From the NCBI GenBank assembly GCA_032173965.1, contig CM063284.1, positions 60,386,863-60,450,862 on the forward strand: a stretch of DNA of 64,000 bases, written 5' to 3'. Both the position numbers and the translations under genes were made by a program. Below the pieces are notes generated by a model. That model was not told where the DNA came from, did no database searches, and saw nothing but the letters and a program-made list of their open reading frames with translations. Below, piece by piece: positions 51,991 through 62,650 of the stretch (the stretch's first letter is position 1; each line of letters begins with the position of its first letter). This stretch comes from Sitta carolinensis. Taxonomy: Eukaryota > Chordata > Aves > Passeriformes > Sittidae.

Positions 51991-54900
51991 CCTAGCCATT
52001 GTGAGGTGTAAATCTTACTGCAGAGATGCAGCAGGCTATGAGTCTAAAATTTTCATGTCACAGTGGTGTGGAGTGAAATGGATTTTCTGGCCCCCTAATC
52101 TGCCACTATGTGAAGGGGCTGTGGTAGTTGTTGCTTCAGTGTATTAATCTGGACAAAAGAGGATATATGAGCTGAGAAACTCCGTTCTGCAGTTCCACTA
52201 CATATGCAGCATAAAAAAGTGTTAGGGAGTCTGGAATCTGACTCAAATTGTACAGGATGTATTGCCTGATAAGAATTTCAATTTTCTAAATTCAAAGAAA
52301 AAATGTTCCCAGGAGACCTACATAGCAATAACATGAAAATTGAAATGGAAGTTTTGTCTCCAAACTCCATCCCCTGTACCCTTTAAGAGAGGGGAAAATA
52401 GTGAGAATAACACACTAGTATATGATAGCAAGGTACTGTATGTACTACATAGGTAACAACTCATTGTAGCCAGCTTTGCAGTTACTTTCAAACCTACATT
52501 TCAAAAGGAAAAGTTAAAAAATATAATAAACTTAAAACCCAAAATAAACATTGCAACTTAGAAATGCCTTTGAGAAACTGAGTAGAGTTTCACCACTGAC
52601 TTATTAAAACCAGGCTTTTACCCTTACTGTTTATAATTAAAGCACTCTTTCACATTTCTGAGCTCTCTGTCTGGGAAGAATAAGCAGAAGGACTTTAGCT
52701 GTGGGACCCAGGGACCTCCAAAAATCAAATGCCTGCTGACTGCCAGGATGCCCTTTTCAAAGATTATCTATGGAGAGCTTTCTTCCCCCTGTCCCTCACT
52801 TAGAGATGCCTCCAGTAAACTCTGCTGGAGAAAGCTGTCTCATGACATTCTGTAACACACCTGTTTCCTCCCAGTGATAGTCTGATATTTCCAGATTTGC
52901 TGAAGGTGTATTTTCTTTTTCCTAAAGGAAATGTGTGCTTCAAAGCAATAAGATGCAGATTAAGAGTATCCTGCCTGTTTGAGGGAGAAGAAGCCATCCT
53001 TATCTTGAGAGAGTTGGAGATGGCTTTAAAGACTGATTGTACATATCTCCATTTTTATTTGTATCACACCAATCCCTTGACATCAGAGCTGAACTGTGCT
53101 AGACATGGGAGGAGACCATCTTCTTCTGAAGCTCCTAACTCAGGAAGGACGGATGAGAAGGGAGAATGTCCTTGGGGTGGCATTACTTGCCAGTGATGGA
53201 GCTGACAACTGAACCTTGTGCTGTAAACTTACAAGTTTAGTTCCTGAGTTCTCTGCTGTGCCTGCAGTGAAATTCTCCATGCTGCTTTTAGCCCTTGCAG
53301 GCTTACGCTAGCTTTCCGCAGGTCCTGTGTTATTTGCTACATGAGTAAAATCCCCTGCAGTGCCGAAAGGCATCTTGAGACAGAGAGACACCATCAAAAT
53401 CCCAGTGTCTGGATGTATAAGTAGGTCAAATGCATGTTGGATGCTTTGCAAAAGGGGGAGTTTTGCAAATCCTGTGTGTCACGCTATGTTCTTTGAATGC
53501 ATTCATGTTCTTGAATCGTTTTTCCCCTGAGTTACTTCCTTTTCTGAGCTGTTCTTCCTTAGTTAACGTGAGATGACTAATGCAACTTCACGTAATTTAT
53601 TAATTTTACAGGAAGAGAATGAAGAGTTCTTTTTTTTACTATACATTTCATGTCTCTAATGAATCCAGTACATTTCGGTTTAATGGAGCTGAATTCCTAA
53701 TATTAGGATCAGTAAGCAGCACTGCTAGCACCTTTCATTGCTGCTTCCACTCCAGAGTCAAACTCCCATCCAGGCCAGATGGCAACAGTGCATGTAGTTC
53801 TGCACCATACAGAGCAGTCAGATAGAAATCTCTTTTTGGGGTATGTAAAATTGAAGTTAGGTCTTTGGGCTTTATTTCAATTTGTACAGGAGTTTTCAAT
53901 GGCAGTGTTTTAGATTTTGCATCAAAAGTGACTTGTCATAGAGAAGAGTGTAAGAGAAAATCAAGATTTTGATGAAGCCAAGCTAATAATCAGTTTCTGT
54001 TCCTTAATTATTTTTTTCTCCACTTTCTTCTAGAAGTTTTTCTCATAAGCCAGTACTTCATAGAAGGGAGTCTCCCTGTTGTACTGGAATATATGCTGTC
54101 AAATGTCAAAGAAAATACATATAAGTCCTATTTTAAACTAGCCCAGGATGTCATCTGAAGTGTCCACTGTATGGATTGTCATTGTTGGTGTCTTTGTATT
54201 TTTTCTGAGTCTTGCCCTTTGGTAGGAACAAAAAAACTAGTCGATGGCAGAGTTCTGCTCTTTACTGGTGTATTGTTCATAAAGCTAGAGAAGAAGTGAA
54301 TCTTTCACTAAAAAAGAAACTTATTTTCTCAGTAATGCATTTTCTAAGTTGTTTTTTATAATTACTATGTTGAAATATCAATGTCTAATCCATTCTTCTA
54401 CTATGCAAGTGGAATAAAAAAAAATAGTGTGAGACTCTGTGATCCCTAAATATTCTGCTTATAGTGAGAATTGAACAGCCCAATTTCTCCTGAATCTTTG
54501 CACTTCTGGGCTTTTACCAGAAAAGTGCCTCTGGAATCTTGAAAGAGGAATGAAACCCAGATGGTATTTAGGGAAACTTATTATTACCCAAGTTGCATTC
54601 CAATGAATCTAAGGTTTTCTGAATGCTGCCAGGGAGGAACTGTGTTGGAGTAGGGATAGGTGTGCTTGGGCTGGAAGGGTGCTGAGCAGCCAGCTGCAAC
54701 CAGGCACAGTCAATGGGAAATATTTGAGTTTGAAGGGAATGTGTCTGCTTCCAACAGTTAGAGTAATGAATTAAGAAAACCAAGCACCTGGGAAGTATGG
54801 CTTAGAAGTGCTCAGAACCCTTAGCACCAAGGTGCATTACAGTTCATTTTTCTGTAAGCTGGGCTTCCTGCTAGTAGTGCTGCATTCTTGAGGGTAAACC

Positions 54901-55328
54901 ATGGTTGCATTTTAGTGCCTGCAGCCTGGATATAAAGCCTTGTCTTCAGATGAGTGGTTATGTGGCTGAAGGTAGCCTTGTGTCTGTAAAGAGCTATGAC
55001 TCCAAAGAAACAACAGAGGACATTTGTTTTAAATGAATCATTGTGAATGTAACAAGGTAAAGAAATATGCAAAGAGACTTAGCTAAACCATGGAGTCTAT
55101 TGTTTTATGGTGTCATAATTAGAATAGAAACTTTGTCTCTTTCTTTCTGGAATGAGGAGGCCTTCTGCAAAGTAATTGTACAGTATGGAAAGTGAGAAGA
55201 GGGAAGAGGGGGTCTTTTGGGGCACTAATGTTTTCTGCACATATAGAGTACTCTGTGGAAAATAAATCTATCCAGTTAGCACATGATAGGCTCTTTAACC
55301 TTTCCAGTCAAAAGATCAGGAGTGACAC

Positions 55329-55348
55329 AATAATAATAATAATAATAA
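55329..55348 (+). repeat. (TAA)n microsatellite
   Basis: Six to seven units of TAA, a trinucleotide simple repeat. Confidence 0.9.
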
Positions 55349-56080
55349 AGCCCTTTGGAAACTCTCTTGAATTGCTAACTTTTATTAACTATACTTAGAG
55401 CTAAGTAGCTTAAGTCTCCTTCAGGGACCACTGCTTTATTCTACCTGATTAACCATGCTTTGTGCTTGCCTCCAAACCATTCTCTTTTTAAGAAGATATA
55501 ACATAGTTCTGCTTAATAATATACTGCATGTGTCTTTACAGTAGATAGTATTAGCTGGCCAGTGTCAGTGACGATTCTTAACAGCCCCTCTCCTGTGTTG
55601 GCTCTCTTTCCCTAGAATGCAAATTCATCATTTCTACCACTCTGACATTTCCAGCTCTGCTTCCCAGGACCAGCTTCTTTCTCTCAGTAGATTAGTTTGC
55701 ATTCTTCAGGATTAAGAAGGTTTAGAAAGCAACAGGGAGTTGGCAGGAAGAGCACAAGTTTTTACAAATGTCAAAAAGTGTCAAACTGGCAGCCATGTGG
55801 GGGACAGAAGCACTTTTCAATCAGTCTGTGCCAGAAATAGCATCACTAAGAAAGGACCAGGGTTCACCACAGAGATGGTAATAAAACTTTCTTCTGTTCT
55901 AAGCTGAGAAGGGAGAAAGATTTTCTCACTCCTTGAGGCAACCAAGGCCAAATAAATCAAGCAGTAGGGCTTACAATATAATAAATAGCCAAACTTACTA
56001 AAATAGCTCCATAGGGGTGTCTAGAGGGGAGGACAGATACAGCAAGAGAAATGGCTCTTAGCTGCATGTTTGTTTCATTG

Positions 56081-56095
56081 TTTTTTTTTTTTTTT
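56081..56095 (+). repeat. poly-T run (15)
   Basis: Uninterrupted run of T. Confidence 0.9.
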
Positions 56096-57348
56096 ACTGT
56101 CTTACCTTCCTATTTTCCTCTGCTTTTTTTTGGCTCTCCACCTTTTAGAAAGCATGTGAGGATTGTTCAAAATGTTATAAAATATAATACTTGCCTCCTG
56201 TGGCAAAGCTTAACAACAGTGCTGCTGCTCCGTGTGGTGCAACAAACAGCAGCAGTATCTTGATAGCTTCAGAGTTAATCTCTTTGCACTTAGGCTGCAA
56301 GTACAAATTACTTGTAGTGGTGAATTACATCCCCTGCCTCACCCTTTCAATACGTGTGTTGGTTGTGGCACTTTTGTAGGTGCTAAATTGTGCATGGAGT
56401 AGCTCATGGTTCAGCATGAGTGTGGCATGGTGGGAAAGAGAGAGAAGGGAAGAAAACCAATGAAAGAGCCGTGAAGGTCTCTAGAAAGTCAAATGGAAAT
56501 CTAGGTTTTGCACTGAGACTAAACCAGATTCTTTGCTTCTCTGGACCTGATTCTTCACAGCACGGATGGAAAAAGGCCATTTCTGCCTGGCAGTCTGATG
56601 ATTCTATCAATAATATTTCTTCTTCACTCACTCCAGCACTCTATGAGTTCATCCTCTGCCTGGTAAAAGTTCCATTATAGTAGAGAGTGATGCAACTGTC
56701 ATAAGTATTTTGGGGGCAAAGTATTGTTTATATTTAATCTCTAATTTGGAGTCATCTACTCCAGGGGTCTAGCAGAAGACCTGCCTTAAAATTTTTGCTC
56801 TGAAAGCAGTCACCATTTTTTGGTTTTTGTTTTTTAAAAACATTGCAGCTCTGTCCAGGTTTTAGAGTAGTTTTATTCTGGGTGAGTGCCACCTGTTCTC
56901 AGCATATTGTTTTTAGTCTGATAAAGGTTTGGAAATAGTTTGCTTCAAGCGTTATCATCTATAGTGTCTTATTCAGATAGGAATGTGATTTCTCACTCAT
57001 GTTGGATAGAATAGAAACTGTTGCTTGACTGGTTGATTTAGGGGAAGCTTGAATATAAGACTATGGGTTTTTATTATATCTTTCCAGGGGAAAAATCTGA
57101 TAGGTGTCAGTGAAAATGTCATGATTTTCAGACATTTTCTTCGGCCAGAAGGTAGTCAGTACTCTACAATATCATAGCAACACTGCCTTAGATGCTCAGC
57201 TTAACAAAATGCAGTGACAAGTCCTGCAAAGATTTACATAACTGCATAATCTTGTCATAAAGTTAACAGGTACTAGGCTAAAGGCATGAGGCTAAATCTT
57301 CATAAGTTCTTCCAGGATCAGAGCACAAGACTGATTTATCATATTTTA

Positions 57349-57499
57349 AAAAAAACAACGAACCAACCAACCAACCAACCAAAAAACAAAAAACAAAAAA
57401 CAAAACAAAACAAAACAAAAAACAAACAAAAACCAAACAAACAAACAAAAAAACAAAACACCAAAACAAAAAACAACCAAACAAAAAAAGAAACAAAAG
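57349..57499 (+). repeat. CAAA/CCAA-rich simple repeat, about 150 bp
   Basis: The tract is built almost solely of A and C, with ACCA units at the start changing to CAAAA, CAAAAAA and CAAA units and ending near AAAGAAACAAAAG. No T occurs within it. It is the largest low-complexity tract of the window. The open frames in it (lysine/asparagine/glutamine-rich on plus, phenylalanine/valine-rich on minus) are compositional artefacts. Confidence 0.95.
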
Positions 57500-57807
57500 A
57501 GAACATATTTGGGCAGTATAAGAGCACTCTTATCCTCAGAATCTAGATGAGCTTGAGAAAAGAGGAATGAAATAGAAAAAGAATATTTTCTTAGAAGACC
57601 CTGTTATCTAAGTGCAAACCAAAAGATACACCTCTCTAAAACATCAGCCTCTTCATGGTTCAGACCTGTGGGCAATCAAGTCAGGCAGTGGGGAGTCCAT
57701 AAGGTAAGTGCAGAGGCTGCTGAATGACTTCACTTTGATCCAGGTTACAGAAAGTTCTGGAAGACTGGAAGAAGTCCTGGAAGATTTTAAGTCTCAAAGT
57801 TGGTGAG
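57500..57807. other. unique sequence before the LTR
   Basis: No gene or repeat recognised. Confidence 0.6.
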
Positions 57808-58389
57808 TGTTGTGATTTAACACCAGTCAGCAGCTAAAATCAGGCAGCTGCTCACTCACTCACCACATGGTGGGAGGGAGCAGAGAATTGGAAAAGTGAG
57901 AAAACATCTGTGTTGAGATAAAGACACTAGTAGGTAAAGCAAAAGCCTTGAACAGAGGCAAGCAAAACAAGATATAATTCACTGCTTCCCATGGATGGGC
58001 AGATATCAAGTCAAATCCAGGGAAGCAAGGCTCCATTATGTGGAGCTGTGACTTGGGAAGATAACACCATCCTTCTGATCATCCTCATTTCCTACTTCTT
58101 CTCTCAGCTTTATATACTGGAATGATGCCATATAATAATACAATATGGGATCCCTTTGGTTGGCTGGGGTTAGCTGTCCTGCCTGTGTCCCTTCCCAGCT
58201 CCTTGCACACCCCCAGCCTCCTCACTGGAGGAGCAGTAGGAGAAGCAGGAAAGGTGTTGATGCTGTGTAAGTGCTGCTCAGCAATAATGAAAACTTCCCC
58301 GTGATATCAACACTGTTTCCAGTGAGATCCAAAATCCCATACAAGCTGCTATGGAGAAAATTGACATTCTCACAGTCAAAACCAACACA
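57808..58389 (-). mobile_element. solo LTR of an avian endogenous retrovirus
   Basis: A 582-bp unit with canonical ends. The plus strand begins TGTTGTGATTTAACACC and ends CAAAACCAACACA, so both strands read TG...CA. The interior matches a widespread bird LTR family from memory: 'cagcagctaaaatcaggcagctgctcactcactcac', 'ggttgagataaagaca', 'taggtaaagcaaaagcc', 'cagctttatata', 'ccctttggttggctggggtcagctgtcc' and 'gctgctcagcaataatgaaaac'. The minus strand carries a TATATAAAG box at 58116-58108, so the sense direction is probably minus. The flanks GTGAG (57803-57807) and ATGAG (58390-58394) form a 5-bp target duplication with one mismatch, the length used by ERVL-type elements. No gag, pol or env remnant adjoins it, so the proviral interior was probably lost by LTR-LTR recombination. 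Confidence 0.88.
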
Positions 58390-60891
58390 ATGAGCCATGG
58401 ACAGTAATTAAGAAACCACTTTAAGTGCTTTCTTTTTCCATCAGTTCTCAGACAATTTAGCAAACTACATTTTACAGTATCATCTTTAGATCTTTCAGCA
58501 TATTTAGGAAAATATGCCAAATGTCTGCATCATATGATAACCATGTGTCTAGGACTCCCTGTAGAGGAACAGATTTGATGTGCTATGGGTTAAAGCAGAG
58601 CTCTCAAACAAGCACTTCAAATGCCCAGGCCATTTACTTTCCTCCGTACTTTTAATTCAAGAGCTTCGAAACTAACCCCTTCCTGACTTCACACATTCGT
58701 TCCCTTTCCCACACGGGTACATTTGGACATCTTTCTGGATTCTCCCATCTACCCCTGCAGGGAGACATTGAGTCCAGAAGACATGCCACAAGGAGGTAGT
58801 GTGGATGGGATGGCTTTGCAAGATTACAATGTCCTTGTGTGATACGACATGGAACCCACCAAGACTGGTGCCCCTCTCCTGGGATATTCTGTTCCTCCAA
58901 TGCTGGGATAAGACCTATGTATCGCGAGGCATTTTGCAAGCAAAGATGGTAGCTCGTGCACTTTGCATTTTGTTGTCTCTTGGTCTGCTTTTTATTCCTG
59001 ACTGTTGCAGAGTGATCTAAAACTGTAGGAACCAGCTATAGGTCAGAAAAGAGCTGTTTTGTGTGTGGAAAGGGTCCTCTTTTTTCCCGTGGAAGTGGTC
59101 TGTGAAGGGAAGCTGCATTTCAGTGTTACCTTTGTCAGACAAGAGACTGTGTTCCAAGGGTTGGGGTCTCCCTTGACAATTCAAAAACAAGTCTCCGATC
59201 ACTGTCATGTTCATAATTAGATCCCTAGTAAAATCTGGACTGATGGCTCCCTATATTTTCTCTGAAGTGATAATGTTCAGGCACTAGCAGAATCTGATAC
59301 AGCCTCATTGAACCATCCTAATAAACTGCTCCCACGCAGGCTGTAACCTGGCTGTAGTGTAGGCTTCCCTACGGGAAACAAGTGCTTTTGCTGTATGCCA
59401 TGTGGTCCTACGGCTCAACTTCCGGACTGCCCCTTTAATTTCAGAATGGCACTGTGCTCCCGGTTTTACCTGGAAAACGTGAACAGAAAGGTGTTCCCAC
59501 ATCTTGCCGTGTGTGTATGTGTGTGTCCCTGGACAGACACACCTCACTAGATGGCAGCAGCATCCCAGCTTTATGAAGTAGCCTCTGGGCATCCTTCCCC
59601 TCCCCCAAACCGCTCCTGTCTACAACGGCAAGGTAACGAAAAAAAAAAAAAAATCCTTCTGCTGTACATGGCTCAAACGGAAAAGCTGTGATATGCTGAA
59701 TTCTGTGCAGCTTCATTATATCTCTCTGTCGTGCCTGTATATATACACACACGTATATAGGTGTCCATGTGCGAATGCAAATATGTGTGTCAGTGTGTGC
59801 ATGTGTGTATATTTATATCTAGACTTTTCTTATAATAAAAAAGCTTATAGCCAGGACTGACTTCCCTAGAGTTACAGGAAAGGGAACCAGAGCTGGGGTG
59901 GGCCACCCTGTGGGGGCTGTATCCCCAGGGGTGTCCCCCAGTGTCCTTTGTCACATAGTAATGCACTGCAGAGCAGGCAGGTACTGCTGACTCTCTCCTC
60001 TCCCACAAATCTGAAGGAATCAGTCAGCCAGGAATGGGGCTCACTGCCGGCTCTGCTGATTACACCATGAGGTAGCAACACCTGGTAAAGGAAAAGGACT
60101 TATTTGGAAGATGCTAAAATTTGGCAGTGGTTTTCTTCCTCAGAAACCCCCAGACAGATTCCTGGACTGGTTCACAGGCTGTCACAGCTGCAGTCAACTT
60201 CTGCTGCTGTAGGATGGCTCAGCTAGTTAATAAATATAGTGCCATACATTTCATTGAGCCCAGGATTAAATGTCACGTCAGTATAAGGGAATGTCACTTT
60301 TCCTGCCAGCTGCTGGCCATGTCCTCATTGTCTCTGTGGGCAGTCACATATGGTGAGTGTGGTGCTCTGAACCTTCTGCAGCACACAAGCACAGGAGTGG
60401 AAGTGTCAGGGCAAGCATAGCAGCTCGAAAGAAAAATGTTCCTGGGTGTGCTTGGCAGGGGCAGTGAAAGGGCTGGAGGTTAAGCTTGGCAGGAAGGAAG
60501 GACAGCAAAATAGTTCTTCTAAACTAGTTTATTGGCCTCTCTAGATCAATATATATAAAAATTGGAACTTTTTACAGCTTCAGCTCTCAAGGTTGCATGT
60601 AGCCCTCTATTCATGTGTGCCCGTAAGTCTAATAAGTTTGAGTGAGAGCTACCATGTTCTGGAAACAGCTACACTTGAAATTAGAAAACAGAGACTTTTG
60701 GTGACCGCAGTAGTTACCTATGTGTTGCAAAGACTATTGGAAGCTAAGGAGGTGTAGTGCTGGCCCAGTGAATCAGGGTTGTTTCCTATCTTTAGCCTAG
60801 CACTAAGCCATCCAAGATCTGCCAATCCTGCTTGTGTGAAGCCTGAAAGAAACAAGAAAAGGGCAATAGCCTGGAGAGTACCACCCTGCTG
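58390..60891. other. non-coding DNA with simple repeats
   Basis: No gene is recognised. It contains a 14-16 A run (59639-59654), a short GT repeat (59509-59527) and a TA/CA/TG-rich zone (59735-59815). GC content rises slightly in 58.6-60.4 kb and opens frames of about 70-103 codons on both strands, none with a domain. Confidence 0.65.
59735..59815 (+). repeat. alternating purine-pyrimidine repeat (TA/CA/TG)
   Basis: TATATACACACACG is followed by interrupted TGTG units. It is an imperfect dinucleotide repeat able to adopt non-B structure. Confidence 0.75.
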
Positions 60892-61927
60892 TCATGGTTT
60901 CAAAACCGTGCGGAAATACCAATTTTTGTTTTGGTTTAATTTTGTTAATTTTAAAGTTTCTAATCAAGAGCAAAGTAGGCATAAGCTTAAAAGTAGTAAG
61001 ACTTTATCAACTAACACTAAAAGAAAGAAAAACAATAAGAAGGAGGATGGAACCTTCAAAACACTCTTCCTCCCTCCCCACAACCCTTTTTTTCTCTTAA
61101 CCAACAATGTAAAGACAACAACACTTAGAAATCTTAGTCAGTTTTTCACTTCTACAAATAGTCTTTCTTTAGTTTATTTAGAGAGAAAAGTATTCTTTGC
61201 TAATGCTATGGAAAGCTTCCCACAAGAAAAGAACTCTTGCGGCTTCATTTTTCTCACAAACTGCAGGTGCCCGAGATCTGCCTTTGTGAAGTCTTTCTCA
61301 TCTTTCACAGTCTTTCCTTACAACTGTGCTCTCGGTCTATATTAGCTTATTGGGGTGCATTTTTTAAGGATGAGCCATTCTAGCATCCTTTCACTCGTCT
61401 CCGGGAACAGAGGTCTTCCTCTTTTATCCTTGGGGCCGAGGTTTCTCATTAAACGTCTAACATTGGTGCCTCTGCTCATGATTGTGGCTAGAATGCTACC
61501 AACCCCCCAAAGCATTCTATGAACTTACTGGGGAAAACCCAAAGTCTGATATATCAAGTATATTTGCACCATAGCTTCACAAAAGAATTTTATAACCTAA
61601 GCTTAAGACAAACTTTTAAAAATTATTTCAATCTAAAATCTCTTTTCTTACCAACTTAAATTTCATGTGCTTGTTCTTACAAAGTTTCACCTCCCGTTTT
61701 TTTTCTTAGCTTAAGAGAGAATTAGTGGTTTTCGAGTACAAAGTTTTGTAACACTGAAAAAAAAAAGTCAATTTAGTCTAAGTCCTGTATTAGAAACAAG
61801 CTCCCTCTTTGCTTCTTTCTGCTGGCCCCATGCTCTTTTGCCAACTCCATGTGAGCTGTGCCAGCTGCTCTCAGTCTGGAACGGGGGTCAGGGCTGCTCC
61901 TGGCTGCGGGGCCGCCTTTAGCACGAA

Positions 61928-61940
61928 CCACAGGGGGCCA
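61928..61940 (+). promoter_or_regulatory. CTCF-like word
   Basis: CCACAGGGGGCCA contains the AGGGGGC core of the CTCF motif with a CCAC-type upstream half. The downstream bases deviate from the consensus. Weak candidate. Confidence 0.2.
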
Positions 61941-61949
61941 CTGGTGCTG

Positions 61950-62150
61950 GTGCCCATGCACAGCTCCTTTGGTGCCCATACAGGTGCTGTCCCCATGCTC
62001 AGCTCCTTTGGTGCCCATCCAGGTGCTGTCCCCATGCCAGCCTTGTGCCCATCAGTCTGTCCAGCTCCTCCTTTGGTGCCCATACAGGTGCTGTCCCATG
62101 CTCACTCCTTGTGCCATCCAGGTGCTCCCCATGCTCAGCCGCTCCCGATG
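61950..62150 (+). repeat. minisatellite, about 39-bp unit, six degenerate copies
   Basis: The clearest unit is 61972-62010, built of GTGCCCATACAGGTGCTGTC followed by CCCATGCTCAGCTCCTTTG. Copies begin at about 61950 (short), 61972, 62011, 62046, 62076 and 62112, with lengths from 22 to 39 bp caused by small deletions. A period divisible by three keeps the overlapping plus-strand frame open in part, which explains the long apparent ORF there. Confidence 0.9.
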
Positions 62151-62238
62151 CCGACACAGCCTCAGGCCAGCATAGTTTGGTGGTTTGATTGGAACAAAAG
62201 CTCTGCAGGCTCTGCCGGCTCCTTTGCCCCTCCCGGCC

Positions 62239-62264
62239 GGGCCCGGTGGGTTCCTCGGGGAGGG
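62239..62264 (+). other. predicted G-quadruplex motif
   Basis: Four G-runs (GGG at 62239-62241, GGG at 62248-62250, GGGG at 62257-62260, GGG at 62262-62264) are spaced by 6, 6 and 1 bases. This satisfies the usual G3+N1-7 rule. It lies in the CpG-dense core. Confidence 0.6.
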
Positions 62265-62650
62265 CTCGGCAGCCGCTCCCGCCCCTCCAGGAGCGGAGAA
62301 TCCCGGCCGGGCCAGCGGGCCCAGCCCGGTTCCGGCCACACGGGCCGAGCGGGCCCGGCCGCCCCCGGCCCGCCACCGCCTCCGCACCCTGGGCAGGGCC
62401 GGGAGAGGGCGGAGGTGTGTGCTCTGACAGCCGGGAGGAAAGAGCTTCCCGGGCTTCGCTCAAAGGGAATAAGAACTAGGAAATGCTTTCTCATTGGTCC
62501 AATAAAATGCCAATCTCAAACCCAGCCAGCTCACTTCCCTGGGCTGCTCAAACTAGGTCACCCGCAAGCAAAGAAGTTGTGGAGGTTTGTAGCCCAGCTG
62601 GCCTCTTTTAGAAAAAAGATCCATCAGAACACTTGGGCTCAGAGGGATCT

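Larger units (their letters stand above)
51991..57348. other. AT-rich non-coding DNA
   Basis: No gene is recognised. It contains a (TAA)n run and a 15-T run, listed separately. Open frames (up to 99 codons) have no domain. Confidence 0.7.
61860..62480. promoter_or_regulatory. CpG-island-like GC-rich block
   Basis: This is the only strongly GC-rich, CpG-dense stretch of the window. The densest part is 62220-62460, with many GGCCGGGCCCGG-type words. CCAAT boxes flank it at 62493-62497 (as ATTGG), 62499-62503 and 62510-62514. The surrounding DNA is AT-rich. Such a block normally marks a promoter. No coding first exon with a good donor was identified on either strand. Confidence 0.6.
60892..62650 (-). 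mobile_element. LTR-like composite element with GC-rich promoter (boundaries uncertain)
   Basis: Its left end TGTCATGGTTTCAAAACC resembles the left end of the solo LTR at 57808 (TGTTGTGATTTAACACC). On the minus strand the order fits a retroviral LTR or a small transcription unit. Inverted CCAAT boxes (62493-62514) come first, then a GC-rich CpG-dense core, a 39-bp minisatellite, a TATA-like GGATAAAAG (61429-61421), AATAAA (61178-61173) and ATTAAA (60940-60935) signals, and finally the terminal TGACA. The AT-rich part (60.89-61.8 kb) and the GC-rich part (61.86-62.48 kb) differ sharply in composition from each other. I could not place the right end or a clear target duplication. Plus-strand frames crossing it (188 and 281 codons) start at TTG and are antisense to the promoter signals, so I do not call them genes. 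It could instead be an unrelated CpG-island promoter next to a repeat. Confidence 0.5.

Noticed and set aside
60779..61345. 188-codon plus-strand open frame
   Set aside because: It starts at TTG, crosses the proposed LTR boundary at 60892 and is antisense to the promoter signals. The product is lysine/serine/phenylalanine-rich without a domain.
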